DNA of 64,000 nucleotides. Origin: Nereocystis luetkeana (Eukaryota > Sar > Phaeophyceae > Laminariales > Laminariaceae). Below the pieces are notes generated by a model that had not been told where the DNA came from, searched no databases, and worked only from the letters and a program-made list of their open reading frames with translations. This document shows positions 48,901-55,254 of this stretch, one piece after another. Position 1 is the stretch's first letter, and each line of letters opens with the position of its first letter. The DNA is taken from assembly GCA_031213475.1 (NCBI GenBank), contig JARUPZ010000007.1, positions 2,005,457 to 2,069,456 on the forward strand. Reading direction: 5' to 3'. A program made the translations under genes and the position numbers.

Positions 48901-51767
48901 AATCGCCCATGAGCTTTCGAAGGGGCCGAACAGAGTCCAGCATTAGGGTGGTACCATGCCGCTGTTGGGGTGCACTGGTTGCTGCACCTCGGTCTCACCC
49001 GGCGATGGACGACGCCTACATAGAACTGGAAATGAAAAACAAGTACCGGCTGTGATTATCGAGGATTTCGTCAGAACTCGTACCTGCAAGCTGCGTATGA
49101 TAATTCAATTGCGCGTACTATTACGCACAGGTTTTGATAGTTTTCGAAATAAAAAAAATATCTCGGCCGTGAGATCGAGGGTTTCCTCGAAACTCGTCTT
49201 CGCAAGCTGTGTCTGATATTTTATTATACATATCACTACGCGGAGTCTCGCTTCAGTGTGCCTCCTCTTCATCTCCCTCTGTTCTACGCATTCCTGCCAA
49301 CCGACGCAGATCTTCGGACGTTAGCAGCCAGAAGAATATTTCCCGCCGGTGTCATCTTGGTTGCGAAACATTTGTACGAGTACACTATATATATGATGCG
49401 CGTAAAAAGTGGGCGCTTGCAAAGCGGGATGGTGATTGGGCACCATCGTTGGGTTCTGTAGGGAGCCGGTACGTCAAACGAAACATTCTCCTTGCACCTT
49501 TTCAGCGAAGCGGGGTTCCTCGAAGTGAACTATTCCAAGGGGGAGGGAATTATGCCGCAGAATTTGAAGCAGTAACAGGGCTTGAAGGCGCGATTGTCCT
49601 GCAAAAACTGGAGCAACTGGAGCAGGTCTTAAGGTATCACTTGCCCAAACCTTATACATATGATGCATAAGCTTGGTACCTTCCAAGGCTCAATCGTGAA
49701 GCCTTCAACTTTCGTGGTGGAACACACGGTCCACACTCGATCATTGCAGCTCACACCATAAAAAATCGTTTGGTTGTTGAAAAAGATATTACTCAAACGG
49801 TGTCAGTCAAGCTCCCGGCAAAGAGTGACGATTCAGGGACTCTTTAAAGCAGGATATACGCATAAACGACGAGGCTTTGTCACGGTGTAGCACCGAACTG
49901 TAGCACCGAACCGCGGGGCGTACGTTTTATTTGCAGAATCCTACGGTGCGGTGCGGTGCGGTTCGGTGCGGTGCGGTGCAGGTATCGTTTCTGAGCTCGG
50001 TGCAGTGTGGCGGCGGTGCGGTGCGGACTTTGGTTTGTGGTTCTCAGTCGGTGCAATTCGGTAAACCCCTTTAAAAACCACACCGCGCCGTACCCGTACC
50101 CTACCAAATTGCTTGTAGACCTCCGGCCAACGGCGCGGTGCGGTTCGGTGCGGCTTTGGATGTTTAAAAGCGTACGGTGCGGTTTCGATATAGTCCTGCT
50201 GTGCGGTGCAGTTTTGTTGAAGACATAATCATGTGGTGCGGCGCGGTACACCCTCAAAAACCTTGCTAAATGAACGACCTGTCTGTCTATCCTCATATTT
50301 GCTTCGCCTCTCCGTGTTTCGTTGGTATGTCGTTGTGTTCGCAGGACATGGCTAAAGCCCAAGCGGCTATCATCATCGCCGCCATCTGCGCCCGTTTCGA
50401 CATGGCGCTTGCGCCTGGGCAGGTACATAAATGAGCTACATGGTACATACTTATCACCTTGAGTCAACAAATACCCCTTCTGAATACTCGCTATGCCAAC
50501 GTACGGCATTCAAGTCGAAGAGACAGAACGCGATGACCCCCATATACTATATTTCGTGGTACTAGGCCCCAGGTGTGAAACGTCAGTATCTACGGACTTG
50601 ACATGTGTCCTATTTCCGGTAAAGCTACGTGCTACCGACAAAGAAACATGTTTCGTTCCCTCGTCTACAAGACACGCTCCCTATATATAGTATTCTGCAG
50701 CTTCAGATTCGTTTGCCCTCCATGAGTGGTGTATGTACGGCATGAGAGGGAATGTTACGCCCGAAGTACGGGAGATCGAAGTATCCCACTTGCAAAGATT
50801 ACTTCGACGAAAATCCTCGATCTCACGGCTGACGTTTTTTAACGTTTAAACATACAACCTTTCGACGAAAATATGACAAACACGGCTGGCGTGTCGACCT
50901 ATCCCGTACACAGGGTATCCGACCGTATCAAAGTCGTCGGTAGGTTTAAGGACCCAAAGATACCGCCTTGACGTACTCTAACAGGTAGTGCTGGCGTACC
51001 CGCTGTGATATGTATGTGCTATGGGCATCGATGTCGTCGAGAGCTCTGATGCCTACGGGTAGAGCTGCAAGCGTTGCGGTGCCTAACGAGCGTCCTACCT
51101 TTTTCAAGCAACCTCTGACGACCTCAGCGACGCCTTCTTTATAAATCTAAAAGCTTTTCCACTATCCGCAACGGGTGGGTGAACCAGAAAGTAAGCTTCT
51201 CATCCCCGGAGAAACGTCGGCCTCACGAGCGGTTCGCACCGCGATGCAACTCACCTTTCGTGCCATTTGCCGAGCGCCTCATCATGGCGCTTCGTGCCCG
51301 TTGCCAGCAATAGTAGCTGTCTGGTCGGTGAGAACTCGACGTGCTTCCTCCCGGTGGTATATCTGGGCGCAAGAGTCCGTGTTCATGCGACCACGGCCAT
51401 GCGTGATATAAGTACACCTCCCTATAATGTGGAAAATACTGATTAGGGCGTGCCTTAGCCAACGAGAGTGCGCAAACAGCTACTTTAGGAAGATTCGCCA
51501 TCATCAGGAATCCACCACGAGGATTGCGGAGATTCTATACCCATTAAAATTCTGAAGAGGTCGTCGGCTGAAACATCCGCGTTAAAAACAATCCCCAGAT
51601 AATTTTTGGATAAAGAAAGGTGAGAGAAACATGTTGACGGTCTCCCCCATTTGCGTGATCGCCCTCCTGCTATATTCATTCGACAGGCCGACCCTCCCCA
51701 GGAGATCGAGACGATCACCACCGGCCCACTGAACGTCGACCTAATTTTCACCAGGAGGCAGCAGTGA
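16526..51767 (+). CDS. cytochrome P450, 14 exons, 570 residues
   Basis: A heme-thiolate monooxygenase, predicted to be anchored in the endoplasmic reticulum and fed electrons by NADPH-P450 reductase. Substrate unknown. Exons: 16526-16783, 34030-34170, 35243-35389, 36467-36542, 39441-39591, 40470-40554, 41022-41153, 44018-44094, 45216-45338, 46091-46205, 47344-47465, 48693-48819, 50345-50422, 51687-51767. All introns are GT..AG, every junction keeps frame, and the sum is 1713 nt. Landmarks in order: hydrophobic anchor at about residues 23-42, PGG hinge at 57-59, WxxxR at 157-161, AFGLDVN near 218-224, GGTDTT at 360-365, ExxR at 419-422, FVPERW at 472-477, FGAGPRVCPG at 508-517 with Cys515 as heme ligand. 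Total length is normal for a microsomal P450 and no coding damage was seen. The CYP family cannot be named from memory. Introns occupy about 95 percent of the gene. Confidence 0.93.
16993..17089. mobile_element. TTAA palindromic mini-element, copy 2
   Basis: 97 bases including TTAA at both ends. The left arm is CCCTTTTAGAACCGCTGTCC, the right arm its near-perfect complement ending GGTTCCAAAGGGG. The centre is GGGGACAAA...TTTGTCCCC. It is the best-preserved copy. Confidence 0.92.
17090..18570. other. intron spacer, nothing recognised
   Basis: No gene or clear repeat. Contains TACCTGGTA and TACCAGGTA words near 18124, 18193 and 18515. Confidence 0.4.
18571..18911 (+). mobile_element. tRNA-derived SINE, copy 1
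   Basis: About 341 bases. An A-box-like TGGTTCAAGTGG at 18582 and a B box GGTTCGAGCCC at 18625 form an RNA polymerase III promoter head. An unrelated body follows with an AGGCACGTACCGTAGCGGGA block, and the element ends in an A-rich AAAAATAAAAATAAAA tail. Its body matches 20506-20832. Confidence 0.8.
18912..20150. other. intron spacer, nothing recognised
   Basis: Frames on both strands are short and show no domain. Confidence 0.4.
20281..20388 (+). repeat. conserved 65-108 bp element, copy 1 (forward)
   Basis: Core CCGACAATGTGCAGCATGAT, CTTCAACAT.GATCACTCATA and ACTTTCCCGAAAGA, then GGAAACAAAAGGAA and CACCAAGTCTACCTC. Four copies are known in the window, two in each orientation. Confidence 0.9.
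20506..20832 (+). mobile_element. tRNA-derived SINE, copy 2
   Basis: A-box-like TGGCTTGATAGG at 20517 and B-box-like GGGTTCAACTACC at 20560. The body carries GAGGCACGTATCGGGGGGGA and the element ends in an A-rich tail. Same family as 18571-18911 but diverged. Confidence 0.72.
21380..21540 (+). repeat. dispersed repeat D, copy 2
   Basis: ATACAAGGTTCGCCTTCGAG, CCCGGGGGCGCCGCAAG, GAAAAGGGAGTCACAGGT and CATGGGCT-like blocks in the same order as 23540-23695 and, in part, 2684-2770. Confidence 0.75.
21541..22045. other. intron spacer, nothing recognised
   Basis: No gene or structured repeat seen. Confidence 0.4.
22046..22706. mobile_element. possible terminal-inverted-repeat element built from the 20281 family
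   Basis: A forward copy of the conserved element (22059-22166) and an inverted copy (22635-22697) face each other across about 470 bases. Outer ends are ATTATTTTTTCCCTTGCC and GGCAAGAGAAATAAT, again complementary. This makes a 661-base unit with arms of about 75 bases. No coding content; the family is not recognised. Confidence 0.65.
22170..23165. repeat. degenerate GAAGCAGCATG / ACCATGGG(C/T)TGGGG repeats
   Basis: Blocks with GTACCATTGGCTGGGGCATG near 22480, GTACCATGGGTTGGGGGCAT near 22745 and a shorter form near 23103, and GTAGAAGCAGCATGCATG near 22840. Spacing is about 270-360 bases, an eroded tandem array rich in TAC triplets. Confidence 0.6.
23540..23695 (+). repeat. dispersed repeat D, copy 3
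   Basis: ATACAAGGTTCCCCTTCGGG, ATCCGGGGGGTGTCGCAAG, GAAAAGGGAGACGCAGGTAA and TCATGGGCTA; same order as copy 2. Confidence 0.75.
23820..24420. repeat. GGATCTGTATGATCT minisatellite
   Basis: Irregular run of GATCTG-based words (GATCTGCATGATC, GATCTGCAGG, GGAGGATCTGTA). Includes two telomere-like CCCTAA units at about 23933-23946. Confidence 0.75.
24560..24645. repeat. (TAG)n microsatellite
   Basis: About 25 TAG units with rare TAA variants. Confidence 0.95.
24840..26300. repeat. composite tandem array, about 535-bp period
   Basis: The marker ACGTGGTGGATACAGCG starts at 25047, 25579 and 26115, giving periods near 532 and 536. Inside each period a 130-base subrepeat (GGCACACGAGCACTCAGCAG ... 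CTCGTACGCCTGTTGTTGCT) occurs twice, five times in all. The left edge carries a separate 160-base duplication (GGCCGACGCGTTGGCG at about 24866 and 25026). Alternate CAG, CTCGAG and TTGCTG content makes spurious Gln- and Ser-rich frames on both strands. Confidence 0.92.
26385..26510 (+). repeat. dispersed repeat C, copy 2
   Basis: GGAGCCCGGCCGGAGCCAAC and the following 25 bases match 11455-11500. Confidence 0.55.
26676..27074 (+). CDS. coding-like frame of unknown origin
   Basis: The first two thirds of the frame show strong G/C at third positions (for example TVAESEENFTRTESVARWSR), unlike the surrounding intron. The last third is T-rich and looks non-coding. No domain is recognised. It could be a decayed exon, an element fragment, or an alternative exon inside P450 intron 1. 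Confidence 0.2.
   Translation: MKEGAPSLSTNILPSWRTTATVSTGLHARRATGLTVAESEENFTRTESVARWSREGRAAYEAEKSSAVRMFSFLTGARSSNQAENGFRRETGICFSSRIFRFHFTLFLRCCCCAAVPCCAFSFFVHTYSISK
27533..28155. mobile_element. Tc1/mariner-like DNA element, non-autonomous or decayed
   Basis: Perfect 19-base terminal inverted repeats: CTTCCTCTGTCCCATAAGT at the left and its exact complement at the right, flanked by TA on both sides, the target duplication of the IS630/Tc1/mariner group. The terminal word resembles the CTCCCTCCGTCCCATAA ends of plant Stowaway/mariner elements. The 623-base interior has a minus-strand frame at 27636-27989 (WAGTLERVVKYDQEAFAKAW...) too short to be a transposase. Perfect ends suggest recent mobility. 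Confidence 0.85.
28156..28555. other. intron spacer, nothing recognised
   Basis: No gene or structured repeat; a few CAGCAG patches. Confidence 0.4.
28555..28665. repeat. (ACT)n / (CTG)n microsatellite
   Basis: Runs of ACTACT, CTCCTC and CTGCTG triplets. Confidence 0.9.
28961..29288. mobile_element. MITE with telomere-like core, copy 1
   Basis: 328 bases. The left end is GAGTAGGTTTAGCAATCTGG, then GAGAAGGGATCTTTAGG; the right end CCTAAAGATCCCTTCTCTCA, then ATTTGTTAAAGGTCCTCG is its imperfect complement, giving arms of about 38 bases. The middle holds GGGTTAGGGTTAGAGTCAGG, telomere-like but internal. Same family as 55255-55565 and 55108-55253. Confidence 0.88.
29289..30840. other. intron spacer, no gene seen
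   Basis: Contains a TGC/CTG microsatellite at about 29745-29810. Other frames have no domain support. Confidence 0.45.
30846..30962. repeat. (TAG)n microsatellite
   Basis: More than 30 triplets with few variants; the poly-Ser, poly-Leu and poly-Tyr frames are artefacts. Confidence 0.97.
31020..31210 (+). repeat. dispersed repeat E, copy 1
   Basis: CCTGACGGGGCAAAAATGAG, TCAACCGAAATCTGTAATAA and GTCAGTATCGACCACTCGA. Same order as 32000-32185. Confidence 0.6.
32000..32185 (+). repeat. dispersed repeat E, copy 2
   Basis: CCTGACGGAGCAAAGATACG, TCAACCAAAAATATT, and two partial copies of the CAAGTATCG(G/A)CCACTC word at about 32098 and 32148. Confidence 0.6.
32400..32488 (-). repeat. conserved element of the 20281 family, copy 4 (inverted)
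   Basis: Includes CTTTCGGGAAAGTTATGAGT and CATGCTGCACATTGTCAGAT, the complement of copies 1 and 2, with the TTTGTTTCCGAGG extension. Confidence 0.88.
32540..32630 (+). repeat. dispersed repeat F, copy 1
   Basis: GGGACCACAATGGATGGCCC, CTATTAATTGACCATTG and TTGTCCAGGGTGTG match 57303-57390. Confidence 0.6.
32631..34029. other. 3' end of P450 intron 1, nothing recognised
   Basis: A G run at about 33517-33531; no supported gene. Ends at the exon 2 acceptor. Confidence 0.45.
34030..34170 (+). CDS. P450 exon 2 (residues 87-133)
   Basis: Acceptor GCGCTCAG, donor GTGGGT, phase 0 at both ends. Encodes MEAWSREFGGDYELQIFGHR, then VVVLTGLADIRRMLIVRPSK: beta sheet 1 and helix B of a P450. The frame stays open past the donor, so the exon end rests on the phase match with exon 3. 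Confidence 0.88.
34171..35242 (+). other. P450 intron 2
   Basis: 1072 bases. Contains a C run at about 34817-34841; the proline- and glycine-rich frames around it are artefacts. Confidence 0.85.
35243..35389 (+). CDS. P450 exon 3 (residues 134-182)
   Basis: Acceptor CGGTTACAG, donor GTACTG, phase 0. Contains MFFDEGKEWGRSRRIISP: the WxxxR of helix C (Trp157, Arg161), which contacts a heme propionate. Confidence 0.92.
35561..35663. mobile_element. MITE, TACGGGGG family, copy 2
   Basis: 103 bases with inverted arms TACGGGGGACCATAGGTCAA and the complement of its near copy at the right end (TATCAACTATGGCCTCCCGTA region). Lies in P450 intron 3. Confidence 0.9.
36047..36178. repeat. 66-bp tandem duplication
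   Basis: Two units (36047-36112, 36113-36178), each starting CCAAAACAACGATCGCAGAC and ending TTTATCACACCT, with a single difference. Very recent. Confidence 0.97.
36467..36542 (+). CDS. P450 exon 4 (residues 183-208)
   Basis: Acceptor CGACAAG; donor GTGAGG, phase 1. Reads IGERLCAKLGDEADAGEVVD, then AKQRF: end of helix C and helix D. The earlier GT at 36538 would break the frame into exon 5, so 36543 is the donor. Confidence 0.85.
36665..36766. mobile_element. TTAA palindromic mini-element, copy 3
   Basis: Left TTAA and CCCTTTTAGGACCGCAGTCT; right arm GGGACTGGCGTTCTAAAAG has lost its TTAA. Lies in P450 intron 4. Confidence 0.88.
37410..38650 (-). mobile_element. Ty1/copia-type retroelement fossil (gag region)
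   Basis: On the minus strand about 37580-37830 reads like the gag of a copia-type element: an EEARLTQAWYSFRMKEGEPP block, then NDWWM and a helical EMAYRIGE-like segment. The Arg/Pro/Ser-rich stretch to its right is a GGCGGT simple repeat, not conserved gag. No pol region or LTR was seen. Degraded, several breaks, probably old. Confidence 0.55.
37920..38250. repeat. GGCGGTGGCGAC simple repeat
   Basis: Irregular GGYGRC triplets. Gives Arg/Pro- or Gly/Val-rich frames on both strands. Confidence 0.8.
38549..38797. repeat. 123-bp tandem duplication
   Basis: Two units starting CGGCGGAC and sharing GTTGAGAAACGATATCGTGG, ACAGCATGCGCGTGGCTTTG and GGTTTGCTGGCGGCGATC. About 10 percent divergent. Confidence 0.93.
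39441..39591 (+). CDS. P450 exon 5 (residues 208-258)
   Basis: Long pyrimidine tract and GTTGCCAG acceptor; donor GTGAGA, phase 2. Reads RFTHDVIALTAFGLDVNTTS: the conserved helix E segment. Ends in SMQPLS with a split Ile codon. Confidence 0.9.
39592..40469 (+). other. P450 intron 5
   Basis: 878 bases, no element recognised; C-rich tract before the acceptor. Confidence 0.8.
40470..40554 (+). CDS. P450 exon 6 (residues 258-286)
   Basis: Pyrimidine-rich tract and GACGCAAG acceptor; donor GTGCGG, phase 0. Reads LGWKLLSSRLAWVRRSKKHS, then LHLKEAVQ: the helix F and F-G region. Confidence 0.85.
40555..41021 (+). other. P450 intron 6
   Basis: 467 bases, the shortest intron; nothing else recognised. 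Confidence 0.85.
41022..41153 (+). CDS. P450 exon 7 (residues 287-330)
   Basis: Strong TTTTGCTCTGCAG acceptor and GTGAGT donor, phase 0. Reads GAIDAVREEARQAADRA, an Ala/Glu/Gly-rich linker, then TGGTLLRKI: helix G to H. Confidence 0.92.
41590..42175. repeat. GGGTACCCGGGTACC palindromic minisatellite
   Basis: Clusters of GGTACCCGGGTACC words separated by spacers with CATACACTAT.TGCTCC and GTTTGAGCGGCGGCG. Each cluster is self-complementary and could extrude a hairpin. Confidence 0.9.
42853..42949. mobile_element. TTAA palindromic mini-element, copy 4
   Basis: Left TTAA with CCCCTTTAGAACCGCAGTCT; right arm ACTGCGGTCCTAAAAGGG then TGAA. 97 bases, the same length as copy 2. Confidence 0.92.
44018..44094 (+). 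CDS. P450 exon 8 (residues 331-356)
   Basis: Acceptor GTGGGTTGCAG, donor GTGACA, phase 2. Ends FSDEEVLYQAN, the start of helix I. The split codon completes as Ser with exon 9. Confidence 0.9.
44095..45215 (+). other. P450 intron 8
   Basis: 1121 bases. Minus-strand frames in 44364-45077 have no domain that I can support. Confidence 0.85.
45216..45338 (+). CDS. P450 exon 9 (residues 356-397)
   Basis: Acceptor CATTGCAG, donor GTGTGC, phase 2. Reads LFLGGTDTTALTLSWTMYYL: the helix I oxygen-activation motif (canonical A/G-G-x-D/E-T-T/S), then KHPEALARCRAEAL of helix J. Confidence 0.95.
45339..46090 (+). other. P450 intron 9
   Basis: 752 bases, nothing else recognised. Confidence 0.85.
46091..46205 (+). 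CDS. P450 exon 10 (residues 397-435)
   Basis: Acceptor ACCCGGAAG, donor GTGAGT, phase 0. Reads QLSQLVFCSAVFTEVLRLRG: helix K with ExxR (Glu419, Arg422), then VIPFLYFHGT. Confidence 0.93.
46206..47343 (+). other. P450 intron 10
   Basis: 1138 bases, nothing else recognised. Confidence 0.85.
47344..47465 (+). CDS. P450 exon 11 (residues 436-476)
   Basis: Acceptor GTTGATAG, donor GTGACA, phase 2. Reads EDFKLQDGSVFPVGTSFAVL and ends DFVPER: beta sheet 1-4 and the F-x-P-x-R-W region. The donor sits in a perfect 21-bp tandem duplication. Confidence 0.93.
47450..47491 (+). repeat. perfect 21-bp duplication of the exon 11 splice donor
   Basis: ACTTTGTGCCCGAGAGGTGA plus C occurs twice without a mismatch. 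The first copy holds the last codons of exon 11 and the donor used for the frame. The second is an identical donor 21 bases further on whose use would retain a TGA in frame. Confidence 0.97.
47466..48692 (+). other. P450 intron 11
   Basis: 1227 bases. Begins with the duplicated donor; otherwise nothing recognised. Confidence 0.88.
48693..48819 (+). CDS. P450 exon 12, heme loop (residues 476-518)
   Basis: Strong pyrimidine tract and TTGCCACAG acceptor; donor GTGAGG, phase 0. Ends HLAFGAGPRVCPGQ, a full FxxGxRxCxG signature with Cys515 as the axial heme ligand. Confidence 0.96.
48820..50344 (+). other. P450 intron 12
   Basis: 1525 bases including the GGTGCG minisatellite. Confidence 0.88.
49905..50260. 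repeat. GGTGCGGTGCGGTTC minisatellite
   Basis: Pentamer-based GGTGC/GGTTC words in several clusters. Confidence 0.9.
50345..50422 (+). CDS. P450 exon 13, helix L (residues 519-544)
   Basis: Acceptor GTGTTCGCAG, donor GTACAT, phase 0. Reads DMAKAQAAIIIAAICARFDM, then ALAPGQ: helix L directly behind the heme loop. Confidence 0.93.
50423..51686 (+). other. P450 intron 13
   Basis: 1264 bases, nothing else recognised. Confidence 0.85.
51687..51767 (+). CDS. P450 exon 14, C-terminus (residues 545-570)
   Basis: Acceptor CATTCGACAG, phase 0. Reads ADPPQEIETITTGPLNVDLI, then FTRRQQ and a TGA. This matches the usual P450 ending: a T-x-G/x-P segment, a beta strand and a basic tail. An alternative in-frame acceptor 15 bases further on would drop five residues. 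Confidence 0.88.
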   Translation, partial: ADPPQEIETITTGPLNVDLIFTRRQQ

Positions 51768-52383
51768 ACGACCGTAGCTTGCCTATACAACAAAGGCGGG
51801 AAAGGGCGGCAGCAGATCAGCGCATGATGAGCTGATTTAGATAGACACGAGGGTATAAGGGAAACGTCTCTCGAGCTTTGGGACGGATAAAAGCGGCGGG
51901 TATCTCGCCTCTCATGAACTGATGTAGACACTACACTAGCAAGTGCAGTGGGTACGCGGTTCAATATCTTTGTATGTCTTCCCCCCCGACTTCACAGCGA
52001 GTAGTCCGCGAAAGTACTCGCCTTTCACTATACTCTTGTGACTGACCAGGTTGATATGTGCACGTTGCAAGCTGTCGACAGGTTTTGTAAAAAAGAAATG
52101 GTCAGGATGTTGCAGCAGTTGCCGCCCACGGAGCGACTACGAGTACATTGTTCATGAGCTTCTTTCTTATTATCGCCTTGTCTACTCAGCTCACTGCTTA
52201 ACTGTACAGCAGTATATCGGTGGCGTGCGTTTTGTGGCCACTTAGCGTGCACGAACCAGGGATCTCTCTAAAAGCGAAGGATCGCCACGGACGCTGGTCG
52301 TGCTGAATGCCGACGGGTGGAAGGAGCGGTTTAATGTTTCATGTGAAAACACACACGCCCACTGACGACAGTGCCTCTTATAA
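51768..52383. other. 3' flank of the P450 gene
   Basis: No AATAAA signal is evident close after the stop. No gene seen. Confidence 0.4.
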
Positions 52384-52660
52384 GGATCGCCCTGGGCTGG
52401 GTAATCGATCGATCTTTTACCTGTATAGCTCAGTAGGTAACACCCTCATATTTGGCGTCGTCGATAGGACACGGGTTTGAACCTCACTTCGAACGTTTCT
52501 TTCATATACAAAACGCTTGCGCGTGCACCTGAGAGAGTGTCACAAGGATAACCATGGGCTGGGTAGTATATCGTTCCTCTACTCCTATACCAGGTAGCTC
52601 AGTAGGTAACACCTTCACAGACCCAACTGTGATCCTACTTGGTGCATCATATGTGGATAG
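52384..52660 (+). mobile_element. tandem tRNA-like SINE heads
   Basis: TAGCTCAGTAGGTAACACC occurs at 52426 and 52595 within units about 162 bases apart that both start GGAT...GGGCTGGGTA. The first has a B-box-like GGGTTTGAACCTC at 52473. TAGCTCAGTNGGTA is the standard D-arm/A-box of eukaryotic tRNAs. Acceptor-stem pairing is absent, so these are SINE heads or pseudo-tRNAs rather than tRNA genes. Confidence 0.65.
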
Positions 52661-53225
52661 TTAATATCTGGTAGCATGATTGGAACAAACACTACACAAT
52701 ATCAGATGGCAAATATGTGTTGAATGTTGTTTGTGATACGCTGTACTCGATACAGGTCTGGGGGTATCTGACGGTTTCATACATATATATTCTGGGGTTT
52801 CGTAGTTTGTGTCTACTGCTGTAGGCATTGTTTGGTATGGTTGTCTGGTCTTCTGGTATGTGGGTACGGCTCGCCTTGCGAGGCAGTCATGATGCCAAGA
52901 TGCGACCCGGAGTTTTATGCTAAGGTACTCCTCAGTTTATATGAGAGAGGGTATACCGCAACGAAAAGGTACGGCTTACTCCTGTGTGGTTTGTGTGGCG
53001 GGACCTCTGACATGTGAAGGTATTGGCTCGCCTGGTATGTATTGGAGCCTTTGACGATCAGGTACCGTGCTTCTGTGTCTGGGTGTACTTCGGTGGCGGT
53101 GATGTATTCATTTACAGCTGTTCCTACACAATATCGGTGGGCCACGTGATTCCAATTTTACGTCCGACGGCAGCTTATCCAAACACAATGTTGTGTTAGC
53201 AGGCCTGCTGCTGCTGAAGGGGTAC
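52661..53225. other. no gene seen
   Basis: Short frames without support. Confidence 0.4.
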
Positions 53226-54750
53226 CGTTATGGGAAAGGAGACCTAAATCGGTTCGTTGCTATCAACAACCTGGGTCAGTTGCGGTGGTGCACAGGTTGT
53301 CGTTTTTCTCGAGACTGAGAGGCAGGGACGTTGACCATATCGCAGCAGGTCTTCGTTGAGGGTACCGTAGCGAAGTTCGGTGTCAGTCGCGGTATTATTA
53401 TTACTGCGGTGGTTGACCTGAAGCTCCATCGGTTCGACGAGGACGAGCCAGACGTTGATGAACCTTTCCGGTCATTTGCAGGGCTTTCGATGTGGTCAGC
53501 GAACCAGACTCGCTCTGATATCCTGAACGCGGTTCGAGCCGTAGCAATGTACTCTGCGGCGCCTAAGTTGCTGCATTGATTGGCAGGCAGCGCTCTCAAT
53601 TATACTACGTACGTACGACGACTCAGAACACGGCACGGCAACAACCAAGTTAATTTCAAAGTCCATCGATTCACGATGACGTAGCTAAGATCGATGTACT
53701 CGTGAAAACCTGCAGCCCAAGCGCCAGTAGTAACAGCAGCTCGTGCTGATGTTGCCACGGGAGCTATAGGTTAAATTGACACACGACACGAAAATGAACG
53801 TGGAAGTGTGGTGAGCTTAAGCTTCTTTTTTTTACCAATCCGCCGGAGGAAAATAAATAAATAAAAAATGCTGTACAGTAGTGGTAGTCCGAGCTCATGC
53901 TACTAGTAAGACACTGTGGTTGTCCTGGTCTACACGGGGCGCGCGCAACGTTCATCAAGTGCGTTTTACGACACCAGTCTGAGTATTCTGACAGTGCACC
54001 AGGATCACCAGGATACCACATAGAGCAGCATCTCCTTGAGTACTGCCCCGTTCTGGATGAGCACGTTTAGCAAATCTGGGAGGTAAGATCTTCATGCTGC
54101 GGCGCCTAAGTTGCTACATTTGATTGTGATGTACCATACGTCAACGAGCACATGCGGTATTACTTTTCAGAGAGGTCTGAGCAGCGGAGTTCAGTTGGAG
54201 TTATACGTGGATACAGACTATGCACTCAAGGCCAGCGACCGGAGTTCTGTCTCTGGTGGAATTGTATTGTGCGCTGATGCCTGGGTAGAGTTTTGCTCTA
54301 GGACGCAGAATTTCATTACTCTTTCGTTCGCGGAGGTCGAGCACGTGGCGATGGCCGCGGGTTTTTCCGAGACGATTTTCATGCGGAATCACTGGAGTTT
54401 TCTTTTCCCGAACCGCGATATTGAGTGCACCACGGTGATGGAGGACAACCGGGGGGCGGTACACTTGGCGAACAATCCTGTGACTTCTCCCAATTGTAAG
54501 CACATAGATGTCCGCGATCACTTTATTCGGGAGCGTGTCGCCAAGGGGGAGTCAGCAGAGCAGCATGCTGTGGCCTTCTCTCCAACCGTTGCCCACGGGG
54601 GCATTTCGTTTTCATCGCAACATAGTAATGAAACTTGTGTGGTGATCACATTCAGTTCTTCGGGCGTTGGTTGGTTGGAACGGAGAAGTGCCATGTCTCC
54701 CAGCACACCTTGGACAATTCCAAATTCAGTAGTCTATTGTGTCTACAGCT
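53226..54750 (+). mobile_element. Ty1/copia-type retroelement fossil (RT end and RNase H)
   Basis: Plus-strand text matches the end of the copia reverse transcriptase (FRSFAGLSMWSANQTRSDIL, then NAVRAVA.Y) and the RNase H region (GVQLELYVDTDYALKASDRS with SVSGGIV, TLSFAEVEHVAMA and HIDVRDHFIRE). Inserted sequence flanked by a short direct repeat separates the two parts. No LTR was found. Broken, with a handful of breaks; intermediate age. Confidence 0.85.
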
Positions 54751-54754
54751 AATT

Positions 54755-55105
54755 CAGGAGGTTAGGCGTTAATTGGAATTGCCTTGACGATTGTTTTTAG
54801 CGACTGCCTATGAACTGAAAATATGTAATGCCCACAACTGATTTCGGCGGTTACCCATGAATTGACAGTAACTGTTGTCAAGTCAATTTTTTTCGGTGCT
54901 TGTCCACAAATTGAAATTGTCCAGACAATTGTTTTCGGCGATTGATTGTCTATGAATTAATTGGACTAGTCCAGACAATGGAGTTCGAAGATCCTCCATT
55001 TGATTGGAATTGTCTATAAAATTGATTGCAGAGACTGCAAAATTATTGGAATTATCCAACAAATTGATTGCGGGTGCTTGCCCAATGATTGGAATCGCCT
55101 CCCTC
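54755..55105. repeat. GTCCGGACAATTGATT satellite blocks, locus 2
   Basis: About six degenerate units (TTGGAATTGTC...ACAATTG...TTTCGGCGATTG.CTATGAAT). Confidence 0.8.
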
Positions 55106-55107
55106 CT

Positions 55108-55253
55108 CTGCGGTTTGGGGTCAGGGTTAGGGTCAGAGTTAGAGTCAGGGGTTGGGTTGGGTCTTCGCCCGTACCTTGATCCCAACAGGAGCCAAAACAC
55201 CTGAACAGCCTACCATCCTAAAGATCCCTTCTCCCAGATTGTAAAAGGCCCTC
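55108..55253. mobile_element. MITE with telomere-like core, left-truncated copy
   Basis: Begins inside the element at CTGCGGTTTGGGGTCAGGGT and ends with the normal right arm CCTAAAGATCCCTTCTCCCA. It abuts the complete copy at 55255. Confidence 0.88.
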
Positions 55254-55254
55254 C

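Noticed and set aside
50461-50560. Candidate last P450 exon after an acceptor at 50461
   Set aside because: It is open and in phase, but its translation lacks the T-x-x-P and basic-tail pattern. The exon at 51687-51767 has it and a better acceptor.
52415-52490. Functional tRNA gene
   Set aside because: A- and B-box words are present, but the acceptor and anticodon stems do not pair.
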